From assembly GCF_010389155.1 (NCBI RefSeq), contig NC_057768.1, forward strand, positions 108,501 to 172,500: a stretch of 64,000 nucleotides of DNA. The letters run 5' to 3'. Positions 35,301-46,560 of this stretch are shown piece after piece. The notes beneath the pieces were generated by a model. It saw only the letters and a list, made by a program, of their open reading frames with translations, was not told the DNA's origin and made no database searches. The DNA is from Erigeron canadensis. Taxonomy: Eukaryota; Streptophyta; Magnoliopsida; Asterales; Asteraceae. Positions within the stretch are counted from its first letter, which is position 1. Every line of letters starts with the position of its first letter. A program made the translations under genes and the position numbers.

Positions 35301-37704
35301 CATCCACGTGATTACTAACAATCCTTTATTGTACTTAGAACCCCAATGACTAAGCTGCTGCAAAAAATAAATCTAACACTACCTTTATAGCCAATCGTAT
35401 GCCACCTTGCTTCCTGTTTTTATTCGACCCAAATAAACCCAAAGAAACCCCTTTGTTTGTTGTTTGTTGGTTTTCTAGTCTCATACAAACTCGAATTTTA
35501 CCTAGACGTTCCATATTTGTCGGTTACTTGACTTGCACTCCAAGTAAAACCCGACTTTACATATTTAATTCTAGTATAACTCGAATTAACATTTAGCCTA
35601 CATGATTAAATTAACTAATATGTTAAATATTTTACATATTTATTATGATTACTACTTGTATTGTAGAACATATGCTCCTGATGATGATAGTCATAATCAT
35701 CAAATGCTGTTGGAGCTGTATCAATATTCATTTATGGATATCTATCGCCAAAGACAACAAGTCCCTGGGACCATCATCATTGATGGTACATCCATCCATA
35801 TATCTATCTTGTTTCTATCTACACTATTTGATTCTACCTATTACAACTAAGTAATATTGTTCGATTGATTGAAGGTGGTTCTGGCTATTGTAAGTTTGGT
35901 TGGAGCAAATTCGACTCTCCATCTGGTCGCTCTGCAACCTTCTTAGTTACTACTACTACCTTCCTTAGTTTAATCACTGCCTACTATTAATTGATGCAAT
36001 CAACTAACTTCTTCCTTTCATCCCTTCCTGTTAGGAATTTGGTAATATCGAGTCTCCTATGTACTCGAGGCTTCGTCATTTCTTTTCAACAATTTATGCC
36101 AGGTGTGTCATCACTTTCTTTCATCACTTACTTTTTCCGATCCGAATCTCATTTCCAGATATTCATTTCTTGACCGTACATTACAAACCCAATTTTACTA
36201 ACATTCAGGATGCAGATGAAACCCTCCACACAACCAATTGTTGTCTCAATTCCTATATGCCAATATGATGGTACATTTATCACAAATGTTTTTCCTTTTT
36301 CTAGCTAGTTTCATATAAATTCCATTACAGTAAAGCTCTAACCATTTTATTCTCAGATACTGAAGCTGCTAAAGCAGCCAGAAAACAACTTAAAGAAGCC
36401 ATATACTCGGCATTATTTGGCATCAATGTTCCTGCTGTTTGTGCAGTCAGCCAGGTCTACTTGTCCACCTTTTCCACTCTTTTTTGAAAAAAAAAAAAAA
36501 ATTACTCACGTATATAATATATTTCATCTTGACCTTGTACAGGCAACTTTAGCTTTGTTTGCAGCTAAAAGAACTTCAGGAATTGTTGTCAATATCGGTT
36601 TTCATCAAACCTCTGTTGTTCCAAGTGTGCTACTCTATTTCTGTTTTCAAATTCCAATAAGATTTTCATTTTTCCAAATGATTTGAGATTAAAATTACTT
36701 GCAATTAATTACGCTTTCTATTTCCAGTATTGCATGGTAAAATAATGCACAAAGTGGGTGTGGAAGCTGTGGGAGTTGGAGCCTTAAAGCTTACCGGATA
36801 CCTTAGGGAGCAAATGCAGCAGAGAAATCTTCAATTTGATTCATTATACACTGTGCGATCACTGAAAGAGGTATATTTAACCTGTAATAGAAATTTGCTT
36901 ACATATATACATCCTAATTAAATTCATGTTTTTGGTTAATTGATGATATGCAGAACTTGTGTTATGTTGCTCTCGACTATGAAGCCGAACTATGCAAGGA
37001 TACCGAAGCATCATATGAAGTAGCGGCTGCTGGTTTGTTTACTCTCAAGAAAGAGCGTTTTCAAACCGGAGAGATTCTATTCCAACCACGTATAGCAGGA
37101 ATGTAGGTTCATGCATCCATCCTTTGACTTTTACCTTGACTTTTTGTAATATCATATGTTGATTGTTTGGTATACAGGCGTGCTATGGGTTTGCATCATG
37201 CAGTAGCCCTTTGTGTTGACCATTGCCACGCAGCTGAGTTAACAGCCGATGAAAGCTGGTTCAAGACTATTGTGTTGGCCGGGGGAACTGCGTGCTTACC
37301 AGGAATAGCAGGTATAAACATTTCTTAATTATATGTAAGTTGAAGTGGTTGGTGGTTGTTATATTGTCTTCCGACTGGTTGTTCAACACACAGAAAGATT
37401 AAAGAAGGACTTGCGTGTTCTTCTATCACCATCCATAGCTGATGAATTAAAAATAATTACACCCACAAATGGTGCAGATGCTGCATGGTATGGTGCAAAG
37501 ATTATCAGCAATGTAAGTTATATATTCTTAGTTATAGTTTTGTATCTGGTTTGTCATACGAGGGCATAACGTAAACCTCTCTGGTGATTGAAATGTGAAA
37601 TAATATCATGTTTTTTGGTTTGGGTTCAGTTGAGCACCTTTCCAAACTCCTGGTGCATCACAAAGAAGCAGTTTCGGTCAAAGGCCAAAAGAAACCATGT
37701 ATAG
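32376..37704 (+). CDS. ARP8: Actin-related protein 8 (F-box/actin-like fusion)
   Basis: Twelve exons: 32376-32782, 35667-35785, 35875-35945, 36035-36102, 36209-36270, 36357-36454, 36543-36624, 36728-36870, 36954-37102, 37178-37311, 37394-37512, 37630-37704. Junctions and phases agree, giving 508 residues. ARP8 is a plant-specific nuclear/nucleolar actin-related protein with an N-terminal F-box, so an SCF link is possible. Here the F-box spans about residues 58-103 (FERIPNDIFLEKIIRLVD, CKSWKLLL). The actin fold starts near residue 165 (QVPGTIIIDGGSGYCKFGWS) and includes TFLEFGNIESPMYSRL, CAVSQATLALFAA, RTSGIVVNIGFHQ, AGMRAMGLHHAVALC and VLAGGTACLPGIAERL. The end is FPNSWCITKKQFRSKAKR. It is slightly longer than Arabidopsis ARP8 because of a His/Glu-rich N terminus. 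The start was chosen as the first ATG giving SNLLKKVWGSV. Intron 1 is 2.9 kb owing to a retroelement. Confidence 0.95.
33175..33348. mobile_element. MITE-like insertion inside the left LTR
   Basis: A 174 bp segment absent from the right LTR, bounded by CTCGAGTTATATCCCTAAC and the inversely related CAACTTGAGGG end. The interior has two inverted TTGGCCCTTGATT / GACCCTTGGATTAA-like blocks. A related relic lies at about 61785-61910. Confidence 0.6.
33850..35033 (-). pseudogene. Copia gag polyprotein, decayed
   Basis: The ATG at 35033 opens MAYGSTKFEIEKFDVKNNF, then ALWRVKMCALL, the standard copia gag start, but a stop (TAG) follows within 35 codons. Further down are a zinc-knuckle trace (CHSEGHLKRDCPQRK), a protease-like remnant (WIMDLGGSIACHQRDYLF) and a downstream GDGKSCILDRVLVV-type block. 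Frames change and several stops interrupt. It would have encoded the retrotransposon capsid; it cannot do so now. Confidence 0.7.
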
Positions 37705-39385
37705 TGAAGTTGAGATTTAGGGATTTTATAGCGGCCATAAGAATAGATCAAGAGCCAAGCGGCTTATGTAGCAGTTGCAATGTATCTTGATAAAAGCTTC
37801 AACATAACAACGTGGTGATCATAGTAACTTTTACTGTTTTCTTATATAGTGTATCTTTTTGACCCTAGAGGGTTGGCTCATACAAGTGATAAACATATCA
37901 ACCAATATGCTGTGGGTTCCAATGCCATGGTGGACATTTTGTAAATATCTTTTTACTTTCTGACGGATCATTTTTCCTTTACTTTCTCCCAGTATATATT
38001 GCTCGTACAGTCGTACTGCCAAGTATCTAGTCACATTAGTCAGCGTTTGTTAGAAGTATACTGATCTAGAAGTCAACATCTATTAAAAGTAGACTTTGGG
38101 CACCTTTCGCCCATATGATTCAGTTGACCCCTTATTCTCTTTAACTAATCTTTATTTATTTGTAGCACTTGTTACAGAGGAATAGTTTTTAACTGTTTTG
38201 TCCCATATCACAATTCCGATCACTCTGAGAGAACATTTATTTGACAAAAAAAATAATAAAAAAAATACTAAACAATAATGTCACTGTTTGAGTGGTATAT
38301 ATCGAAACCTCTATGCATGTTATTATGAAAATTTAACATGTAAATAGTACAAGTAATATAGATTAAATTATGTATTATGCGGGACAATAATAATCTAGTT
38401 AAAGTTGATTGTGAAGTTAAAAATAATAGTGATAAATAAGTTTAAATTTAGAGAGAGTGGGAGGGAGGGAGAACGTGGAGGGAGCAGCACGAATCCTGGA
38501 CCAACTAATCAATCAAACCCCAAATTTAGACACATACATTCAAAGTCAATTCATTCATTTGATTCATTCATTTATAATAAATAAATGCGTTTAAATGTAA
38601 ATGAAAGTTAAATAGGTGCAGGAGTTGGATCACCACCACAATATTATATTACCATTACCATTACAGATGCTGCAAACATTGTTTTGTTACTAGTAATTTC
38701 CTTCCTTCCTTGCTTCCTTGTCGATTTATATATGTGCGTTTTCAATTTATTATATACTCTAATAAAAAAAAAAGGAAATCCCTACCCTAATTTCATTGAT
38801 TGATTCAAGCGGCCTGCCTGCATTTCTTATTTTTGCTAAACTGCATGCCGATTGATTTCTTCTTTTACATACATACATATATTTGTATTCATTTATATAT
38901 ATTTTTTATATTGTGCCATATCGCTCTGTTTGTTGTATATTGCTATTGCTATAAATAAATAGATGGATACATCATTCTATGTTTTCATTTAAAAGGGGAG
39001 AGTATGATGTTAATCATACCATCCCCCGTTGTTTCCTTCTTGAAAAATCCTCCTCCTTGACATTATTTTATTTGACTATACATGTATATGATGTGCTCAA
39101 GTGCTGGTCACCTTAATTGATTTCATAAGTCACTAGCTAGTCACTGGTACCTCAATTAATTAACACCAAAGTGAGGTTAGTAGACTCTTGCCTCGTAATT
39201 AGGAATATGGGAGGAAATAAAAACAAACAAACAAACCCAAATTAGTGCTACTGCATTAACCCTCAATAGTTTATGAAGTTGGATGCATTTCTTTTATGCC
39301 CCACCATTGTTGTTGTAGTTGTTAATTCCAAGTTTTCTACTTTTCCCCTAATCATCCCAACTTAATGCAGCCGCCTTGATTGATC
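37705..39385. other. Intergenic ARP8-CML21
   Basis: ARP8 3' UTR, then AT-rich sequence with GA-rich (GAGAGAGTGGGAGGGAGGGA near 38451) and (ATAC)n patches. TTAATGCAG at about 39370 is a likely acceptor of a CML21 leader intron. No gene or repeat family recognised. Confidence 0.5.
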
Positions 39386-40519
39386 ATGGCCGATGCTTAT
39401 CCAAAGGAGGCACCTACGCCCAGCAAGCTTGAATCTCAAATACTAGACGCAGTATTACACCGAGAATCCAAAGGAACTTCAATCAAGTCAATTAATCGAA
39501 TCATCTTAAAATTCCCTAAAATTGATGAGAGCTTAAGAAAATGCAAAGTTATATTCCAACAATTTGGTATGTATGTATTCACACTTCAACATCCCCCCTA
39601 TCACTTCACAAGAAAATGATCTCGGGACTTGTGTTTTGATATAGATGAAGACAGAAACGGTGCCATCGATATAAAAGAGCTGAAACATTGCTTTGACAAG
39701 CTCCAAGTAAAGTTCACAAACGATGAAATCAATGATATATTTAAGGCATGTGATTTAAACGATGACATGGGAATCAGCTTCAATGAATTCATTGTTCTTC
39801 TTTGCCTTGTCTATCTTCTCAAGGAAGATCCTGCTGCCCCCCAATCTGTATCCTTTTATAACCTGTTATAAGACTTTGCGGAGTAGCCCGTTATCAGGCA
39901 TTCCCACGCCCAAGGAGCGCCCCCGTAATCCCCCTGACCCTCCCCAAAAAAAATCCACTTGTCAACTAATTAGTGTGTGGGGGCATTCCTTGAATCCCAC
40001 TAATCTTTATAGAAATAATTTTTTCTAAATTATCTCGCCAATCAGTATGGATTATTAGGAGTATGTCAAAAAACATCATGTTTTATTTTTTTCATGATTT
40101 CGAGGAATGTTTTTTTTTGTGTTTTCTTTCACAAGGATGTGTTCTGACATTGATAGAAATCTCGAATGGGTATCCCAGATCTAGAGGCAACTTTCGAAAC
40201 ATTGGTCGAGTCGTTTGTGTTCTTGGACAGTAATAAAGATGGCCATGTCAGCAAAAATGAAATGATACGTGCAATAGAGGAAACTAGGCAATCTGAAGGC
40301 CAAATTGCCCTCAAAAGATTCGGTCTTTCCCTCTCTCTAATTTTTATTATAGTTAGTATTAGTATATATACGCATAAACTAGGGTGAAAAATACTGAATT
40401 TGATGGGATATTGTATTGCAGAGGAGATGGACTGGGATAAAAATGGAATGGTGAACTTCAAGGAATTTCTATTTGCGTTTACTGGGTGGGTTGGAATTGA
40501 GGATGATGAAGAAGACTAG
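39386..40519 (+). CDS. CML21: Calcium-binding EF-hand protein, CML21/CML22-like
   Basis: Four exons: 39386-39566, 39645-39847, 40157-40322, 40422-40519; phases agree, 215 residues. CML21-type proteins are plant calmodulin-like calcium sensors of unassigned pathway. An N-terminal helix region contains SINRIILKFPKIDESLRKCK. Four EF-hands follow: FDEDRNGAIDIKEL (canonical), CDLNDDMGISFNEF (lacks the central Gly position, typical for the family), LDSNKDGHVSKNEM (canonical) and MDWDKNGMVNFKEF (canonical). EFIVLLCLVYLLK between hands 2 and 3 is a family signature. The C terminus is acidic (GIEDDEED). Relatives often begin Met-Gly and may be myristoylated; this model begins MADAYPKEAP, and an in-frame TGA upstream within the exon excludes extension there. 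Confidence 0.93.
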
Positions 40520-42901
40520 TGAATAAATGCTTTGAAGCATAATGTTTTGGTTTGTGTAGTGATGGCTGACCTGATAAAATGGACATAATGTTGGTTTACT
40601 CTGACAGCTACCCGGTCTTTCTTCGAATTGGTATTCTTTGCTTATGTATGAGTTATAGGGGGTGAGGTCTGATGATGAAATGAGTGTTCTATGTGCTTTT
40701 TTAATTTGTATCTTTATTATTTATAAAGAAGTTGAAGTTTAGGTGGTTTTCTACATGGAAGTTGTATTTCTTTTTTCTGCTAGTGAGACCTTATTTTTTT
40801 GGAAATGATAATAGTACTGCTATCTTTAACTAGTTTACCATAATGTATAAGTTTTAAAACACACAGTATAAATTAATAATCAGAGGCGGAGCTAGAATTT
40901 TGGGTTAAGGGGGCTATCATTAAAATCGAATAATATCAAGCGATGATAATCATGATATACGAAAATAACATTGTAATGAAAAGACCCTAGCTAATAGTGG
41001 ATCTTGTTTCAAATATAAACTACTTACCTGTTTAACTAATACATAACCTATATCCAAAATCTAAATCTGATTGATAAGTCATGACACAACTAAGAATTAA
41101 ATTATAACTTTCACTTTCATTATTTTTCATCTGCAACATATTGCTACATATATCATTTAAGTGCTAATGTCATGTCACTTGTTTCATGTGTGCCACTAAC
41201 CCACTCAGTAATTGTATTAAATTATAAATTTAGGACAAGCCACACTTGGGAAATCAAAATCCCAGTAAACAAAAATAAGGAATTTGAAAAAAAAATAAAA
41301 TAATAGTATAACTAAATATGGAGCAATTACATATGAAAACCTTACATGAATAAAATGGATGGACTTTGAAAAATGTAACAATGGAAAAACGCTGATGACT
41401 TGCGAGGGTTCTGTGCTACATATATTATTGATATTTGATACAAAAAATTAATTCTCTTTAAGCACGTATAGGTGTATAGCCCTAAAATTAGGGAGGCTTT
41501 TAATAGTAAAATTTAGATTGGGCTAGTAAAAACTCACTGAACTTGGGTCTATCGGGGATTTGGGGGAGGTGGCACCCCCAGCACCCCCACCCCCCTTCTG
41601 TTAATAATATGTATAAGTAGTATATTTATCATTTGTGGTGATACAATAACAATTCCCTTTTTTTTATGAGTTTTTTAGACTTATGTACCTTGCAAGTTTT
41701 GTTGGCCTTTTATTTGGGCCTAGATTTCGACCCACTAGTTTTAAAGGCCCATCGATTTTTGCACTTCTTTTTATACGATTGTAATTTAGAGAAATGATCA
41801 ATTTATCATATATTTGAAATTTATTTTTCCCTTTATCACAAGTATTTTTTATTATTATTCATAATGAGATAGTTAGAAAAATTATACTTATTGACGTAAA
41901 TCAATAAGTTCGATAGTTTATTGTAATTTCTTTCTACATCACAAAAGAAGATAAGCTTTACTTATTTACAATCTCATATAAAAGAGCAACCCTTTCCCAA
42001 AAATACAATCTCTATTTTATTCATTAATTTAAGTATCCTTCATAACTATAATACCTTTAATAAAAATAATGTATAACATAAACTTAACCTTTAGAATAAC
42101 TATACTACCCCTTTTATATTAATTACTTTTCCACTCACCACTGTCGTCACTACCGCCACTAGCGCCGCCACAATCACCACCATTATGCCGCTGACGCTAC
42201 CACTAATATTGTCGCATCAGATAGACATGAGTCTATTTGATTAAAAGATAGCAAATCTTTAAAGATGATTCGGAGTATTAATTTAAAAGTTGTCATTAAT
42301 ATCCGTATACAAAAGTGAAAAACCAACACTTTTATATATTCAAAAAAACCCTATGAATTTTTACATAAAAAAAAATAAAAAACTACCATGAGAAAGTATG
42401 TTTCCTTACATAATGTATTATGTTGGAGTTCTACCCTAATCCCTAGGTAGTTTTCACTTATGATGAACCTATGAGATTTCACATCAAGATCTACCATCTA
42501 TGGGTGATAAGTATTTCTTATCAAGGGTTAAATTGGAAGTATAGGCTCATGAGCAATAATAGACAATTACTTATATTTTAATATATATATATATATTCTT
42601 AGTAAATTTAACCACTTAATAAACTTAGTACTTAATGACTAAAATTTATTAATACTTAATGACCAAAAAAAACGAGCACTAGCCTAGGATAAAATAAATT
42701 TTCATCGGTTAGTCGGTCACTTACTAAATCATATGGGCCTAGAAACAAAATATTAACCAGATTAAGTATTGGGCCAGGTGAAATGAAATCCAATCCAAAA
42801 CAATTACGAACGGAACAACAAACAAGTGGTAAAGTAATCGGGGGGTTGGGGTTTCGTGAGTGGGAGCTGCAGGCGCAAGCAAAGAATAAGTTAGTTGAAA
42901 A
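40520..42901. other. Intergenic CML21-THO3
   Basis: Includes the CML21 3' UTR, then repeat-like sequence. CAGAGGCGGAGCTAG (40881) and the CCCCCACCCCCC patch (41585) look like fragments of a dispersed repeat. A CCGCCACTAGCGCCGCC patch at about 42150 resembles the 3' region of short Helitrons, without a CTAG end. No gene seen. Confidence 0.5.
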
Positions 42902-44977
42902 ATGGCAGGAGGAGGAAGTAGCAGCGGGGGAGGGGGTTTGAAAAATCTGCACAGCAGGGAATATCAGGGCCACAAGAAGAAGGTAATTTCTTCATTTAAT
43001 TTTGTACTAATTAAGCTTTTGATGATGAACCCTAATTGTAACCCTAAGGTAATTAAGTTTAAGTTAGTTGATGATGAAGAAGCAGAAGATAACGAAAGAA
43101 AATTATTAAGTAGTGTAGGTACATTCGGTGGCATGGAATTGCTTAGGGACAAAGCTGGCTTCTGGTTCCGTGGATCAAACGGCGCGTGTGTGGGATCTGC
43201 ATTCCGGTAGTACTAGTAAAAACAAAGATTCTGGTGCTGGTGCTGGTGTGGGTGTTACTGAGCTGAAAGGGCACAGTGATAGTGTGGATCAGTTGTGTTG
43301 GGATCCTAAACATGCTGATCTCCTTGCCACTGCCTCCGGTGACAAGTCTGTCCGTCTTTGGGATGCTCGCAGTACTGCTCTTTCTTTCTTCATTCTTTCT
43401 TTCACTTCTTCATTTCTTTTCTTTAATATTCCCATTTTTGATTTCATAGGTGGCAAATGTTCTCAGCAAGCAGAACTTAGTGGCGAAAACATTAATATCA
43501 CCTATAAACCTGACGCCACTCATGTCGCTGTTGGCAACAGGGTCCCTCCCTCCCTCCCTCCCTCCTTTTGTTTCCTTTCACTTTGCGTATCTTCAATTCC
43601 TGTTTTAACTCTACCATTTTACATATTTTTATTATAGGACGATGAACTCACCATACTTGATGTTCGCAAATTCAAGCCCATCCATAAGCGCAAGTTCAAC
43701 TATGAGGTGGTCGTCTTCTAAACTACTTTATTCCACCTATTAGTATTATATCTAAACACACTATTGATTGCTCTTCTATGATGGAATGTTAAGCAACCAA
43801 ATTTATTCATTTGCTTTTCAGGTAAATGAGATTGCGTGGAACATGACCGGGGATATGTTTTTCTTAACTACTGGAAATGGTGAGAATAACAATAGGGTCT
43901 GATCAGATGTTTTAGGATTTGGATCTTCTTTCATTTTGCAGCCTGTTTTATTTCTTCTACTTGACTTCGTGTTATATCCTCAGGTACCGTTGAAGTCCTT
44001 GCTTACCCATCTCTTCGGGCAGTTGACACATTAACAGCTCATACTGCTGGTTGCTATTGCATTGCAATTGACCCCTTAGGAAGGTTTGCTTAATTCAACT
44101 CACCTTTTTTTTCCTTATTTTCTTTTTATAAAAGGTAGTCCCTTTGAAATGATTTGCGGAAGATGTTCTGTTAACTTATGGGGTTCAACTTTTTTCTTTT
44201 CTTTAAGTGTGTGTGTGTGTGTGCGCGTGACAGATATTTTGCAGTTGGAAGTGCAGATTCCTTAGTCAGCCTTTGGGATATCTCAGAGATGCTGTGTGTG
44301 CGTACATTCACTAAGCTTGAGTGAGTCATTTGATACCATGTTGTACATGAATTTATATCATGCATATGGAGAGTGAAATGATTTGAGATTGTCATGTGTT
44401 TCTCAGATGGCCGGTACGGACGATAAGCTTCAATCACACGGGTGAATTTATTGCTTCTGCTAGTGAAGATCTGTTCATTGACATAGTATGTTCCCCATAA
44501 CATAGCTGTCTTTTATTTTTTTAACGACAATCTACTCTACTCCTAAACTACTAAAATAATCCTAAACTACCCCATGCCAAGGATTGAACCTTTGGACTTC
44601 ACCCCAAGAGGCAAGAGCCTCTACCAAGTGGGTTAATCCCACAGGCCCACATTGGCATAACATCCTTGTCTTGAGTTATATGGTTCACATAGTTTTTTAT
44701 TTATTGATGCTTAATAATCTATTATTAATATTATTGTAGTCAAATGTGCAAACCGGAAGATCAGTTCACCAAATCCCATGTCGCGCAGCCATGAACAGTG
44801 TCGAGTGGAATCCAAAGTACAATTTGCTTGCATATGCTGGCGATGATAAAAATAAATACCAGACTGATGAAGGTAACCCAGATTTCTGCTTCAGTTTCTT
44901 ACTTACACAAGAATCACATTAACAAGTTGTTTTATTATGCAGGTGTTTTTCGGATATTTGGCTTTGAGAGTGCATGA
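42902..44977 (+). CDS. THO3: THO complex subunit 3 (TEX1), WD40 protein
   Basis: Ten exons: 42902-42982, 43119-43371, 43450-43541, 43638-43706, 43822-43879, 43984-44083, 44234-44320, 44407-44485, 44740-44872, 44943-44977; phases agree, 328 residues. THO3/TEX1 is a beta-propeller subunit of the nuclear THO/TREX complex, which couples transcription to mRNA export and supports small-RNA precursor transport in plants. Gly/Ser-rich N terminus (MAGGGSSSGGGG), then SREYQGHKKKV. WD units include LASGSVDQTARVWDLHSG, LLATASGDKSVRLWDARS, FAVGSADSLVSLWDIS and FIASASEDLFIDISNV. A conserved end follows: WNPKYNLLAYAGDDK and GVFRIFGFES. Length matches Arabidopsis (about 315) apart from a longer Gly/Ala linker (KDSGAGAGVGV). 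Intron 8 carries a SINE. Complete and apparently functional. Confidence 0.95.
44513..44655 (-). mobile_element. tRNA-derived SINE (copy 2) in THO3 intron 8
   Basis: The minus strand shows a box A-like CACTTGGTAGAGGC (about 44617-44630), a box B GGTTCAATCC (44581-44590), then a 3' part ending in an A-rich tail. Imperfect 17 bp target duplications (CATAACATAGCTGTCTT at 44496-44512, CATAACATCCTTGTCTT at 44656-44672) flank it. It shares its 3' sequence with copy 1 at 9324-9511. Confidence 0.85.
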
Positions 44978-46532
44978 TTTCTGTATTACTGCTCTAGGTG
45001 TACTGTTCTGTTATGAACTTCGTGGATAACCTTTGTAATTTTTTTACCACCAATTTTGTAAACTAAATCTTCGAGTATTCAAGAACTCGAGAGAATGCAC
45101 TTTATTTCTTTTCTTAATACCTATTAACATATTATCCATTTGTTGAGGGTGAGCTTGGTCTGCCACTATTTGTGAATTGTGATTCCAAGATGTGATCCTA
45201 TCATGTGTAGTGATTATGTTCATTGGATGCTGATATTGGCATGTGTATGTTGTGTACACGTACATGGAGTTACTTTCTTAGTTTCTGTAATGGACCTTCT
45301 ATCAGCTTTTCCAGGTCCAATGACTTCTGTGATATGGCTCTTCTTTTGGTCAAAGAATTGAGGTCAAAAGTCAAAACTACATGGTCACCAAGACTCTCAC
45401 CCAGAAACCGTGTTTGCCTGGAATAAATGAGCACCTATAAAAGTGAATTCCTGTCCTGGCCGTTTATGGTTAAGGTGTTCAAAGACAATTTAATAAGTAG
45501 AAATGTTAGTGCCCAGTCCATGGTTTGTGACATTTTATGGACTAGAAGAGGAATTATTGGAGCATGTTTTCAGATCCTGTATTATCGCGTTGCATCCCAG
45601 ATTTGGGAGTTTCCACTAGTGTCGAATCTTTCTATTTTTTTTCTTCTCGGTTAGCGACCTAGTCGTATTCCATCAAAGTTTAAGGGAAACCCGGGATGGA
45701 AACACTGGGTCCAATTGGTGTTTATCAGGCCCATTTGGTGCCTATGGAGGAATCGGAAAATCTAATGTCTTTCGTTTCGTTGGACCAAGAACCAGTGTCT
45801 TTCGGCACTGGTGTGACTTGAACATATCTAGGCTTTCTTGATTTGTGGTGTTTTTTCAGGTATATTTTGCTTTGAACACTTGCTGGATGTATATGCTGTG
45901 TTTGTGGCCAATGTTTTATCGGTTCCACAAATGACATGAAATTTTTGTTGGTCTTTTTAAAAAAGAATAGTGCGCCAAGATGGATGGATTGGGTGGATTA
46001 GTAAAGTAGTCTAACAAGTAAAATTCATGTGGGTGATCGGGCTGGCCACTTTCCTCCACTTTGACCCGTTTCATCACTTCCATTATCTTGTCTAAATGAC
46101 CAACTTTAGGGTAAAGGATTTGAAATTCAGTGACAATATTGGAATGCAGTGATGGTTTTTGTAGATTTTGCTAATTTCGGATAATAAAGACCGGATCTTT
46201 TGCACACTTGTTAAACTAGATATTGTTTGCAGCTTCATTATTCTGTTTTCATGTATCCAACAATACTAGTGTTAATCAATTGATTAAAAAAAAGAAATGT
46301 AAAGCTTGAACATATAACAGTACATGAAAGAAATGATCTGAGATTTATCAATGTAATTGCCAACACAAGGAGTGTTACGCAGACATTTGGACGCCAGAGA
46401 TTGAACGTTGAGTTTAATAAACACGAATCTCAACTCTTTAATCGGACCACAACGCTTCATCGCCCACCTGACTTATCCCAATTTTCAGATGAAATTTCCT
46501 GAGCCAACAACGCACGAAAAACCCAAAATCAA
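44978..46532. other. Intergenic downstream of THO3
   Basis: THO3 3' UTR, then sequence with near-neutral base composition up to about 46000. Frames of 60-75 codons occur on both strands, but none has a domain or good context. Confidence 0.45.
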
Positions 46533-46560
46533 CTAGTAAAATACCCGTGCGTAGCTCGGG
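46533..46560 (-). mobile_element. Helitron 3' terminus
   Basis: On the minus strand CCCGAGCTACGCACGGG (imperfect hairpin) is followed by TATTTTA and CTAG ending at 46533, then T. No 5' TC end was located to the right. Confidence 0.5.

Larger units (their letters stand above)
32853..35617 (-). mobile_element. Gag-only copia-type LTR retrotransposon in ARP8 intron 1
   Basis: LTRs lie at 32853-33511 and 35081-35617. Read on the minus strand they begin TGGTTAATTTAACC (right copy TAGTTAATTT) and end CTAACA. Next to the 35081 border, on the minus strand, is TGGTATTAGAGCC, one mismatch from the usual initiator-Met tRNA primer-binding site, fixing the orientation. The internal region is only ~1.57 kb and holds a decayed gag with no integrase or reverse transcriptase, so the element is non-autonomous or deleted. 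No convincing 5 bp target duplication was found. Confidence 0.8.

Noticed and set aside
36417..38034. Several 60-90 codon frames around ARP8
   Set aside because: Exon plus intron read-through of ARP8 or 3' UTR noise.
40881..41600. Possible transposon opening CAGAGGCGGAGC and ending in a C-rich patch
   Set aside because: No inverted end or target duplication could be paired, so borders cannot be stated.
42100..42230. Short Helitron tail (CCGCCACTAGCGCCGCC patch)
   Set aside because: No hairpin followed by CTRR-T and no TC head nearby.
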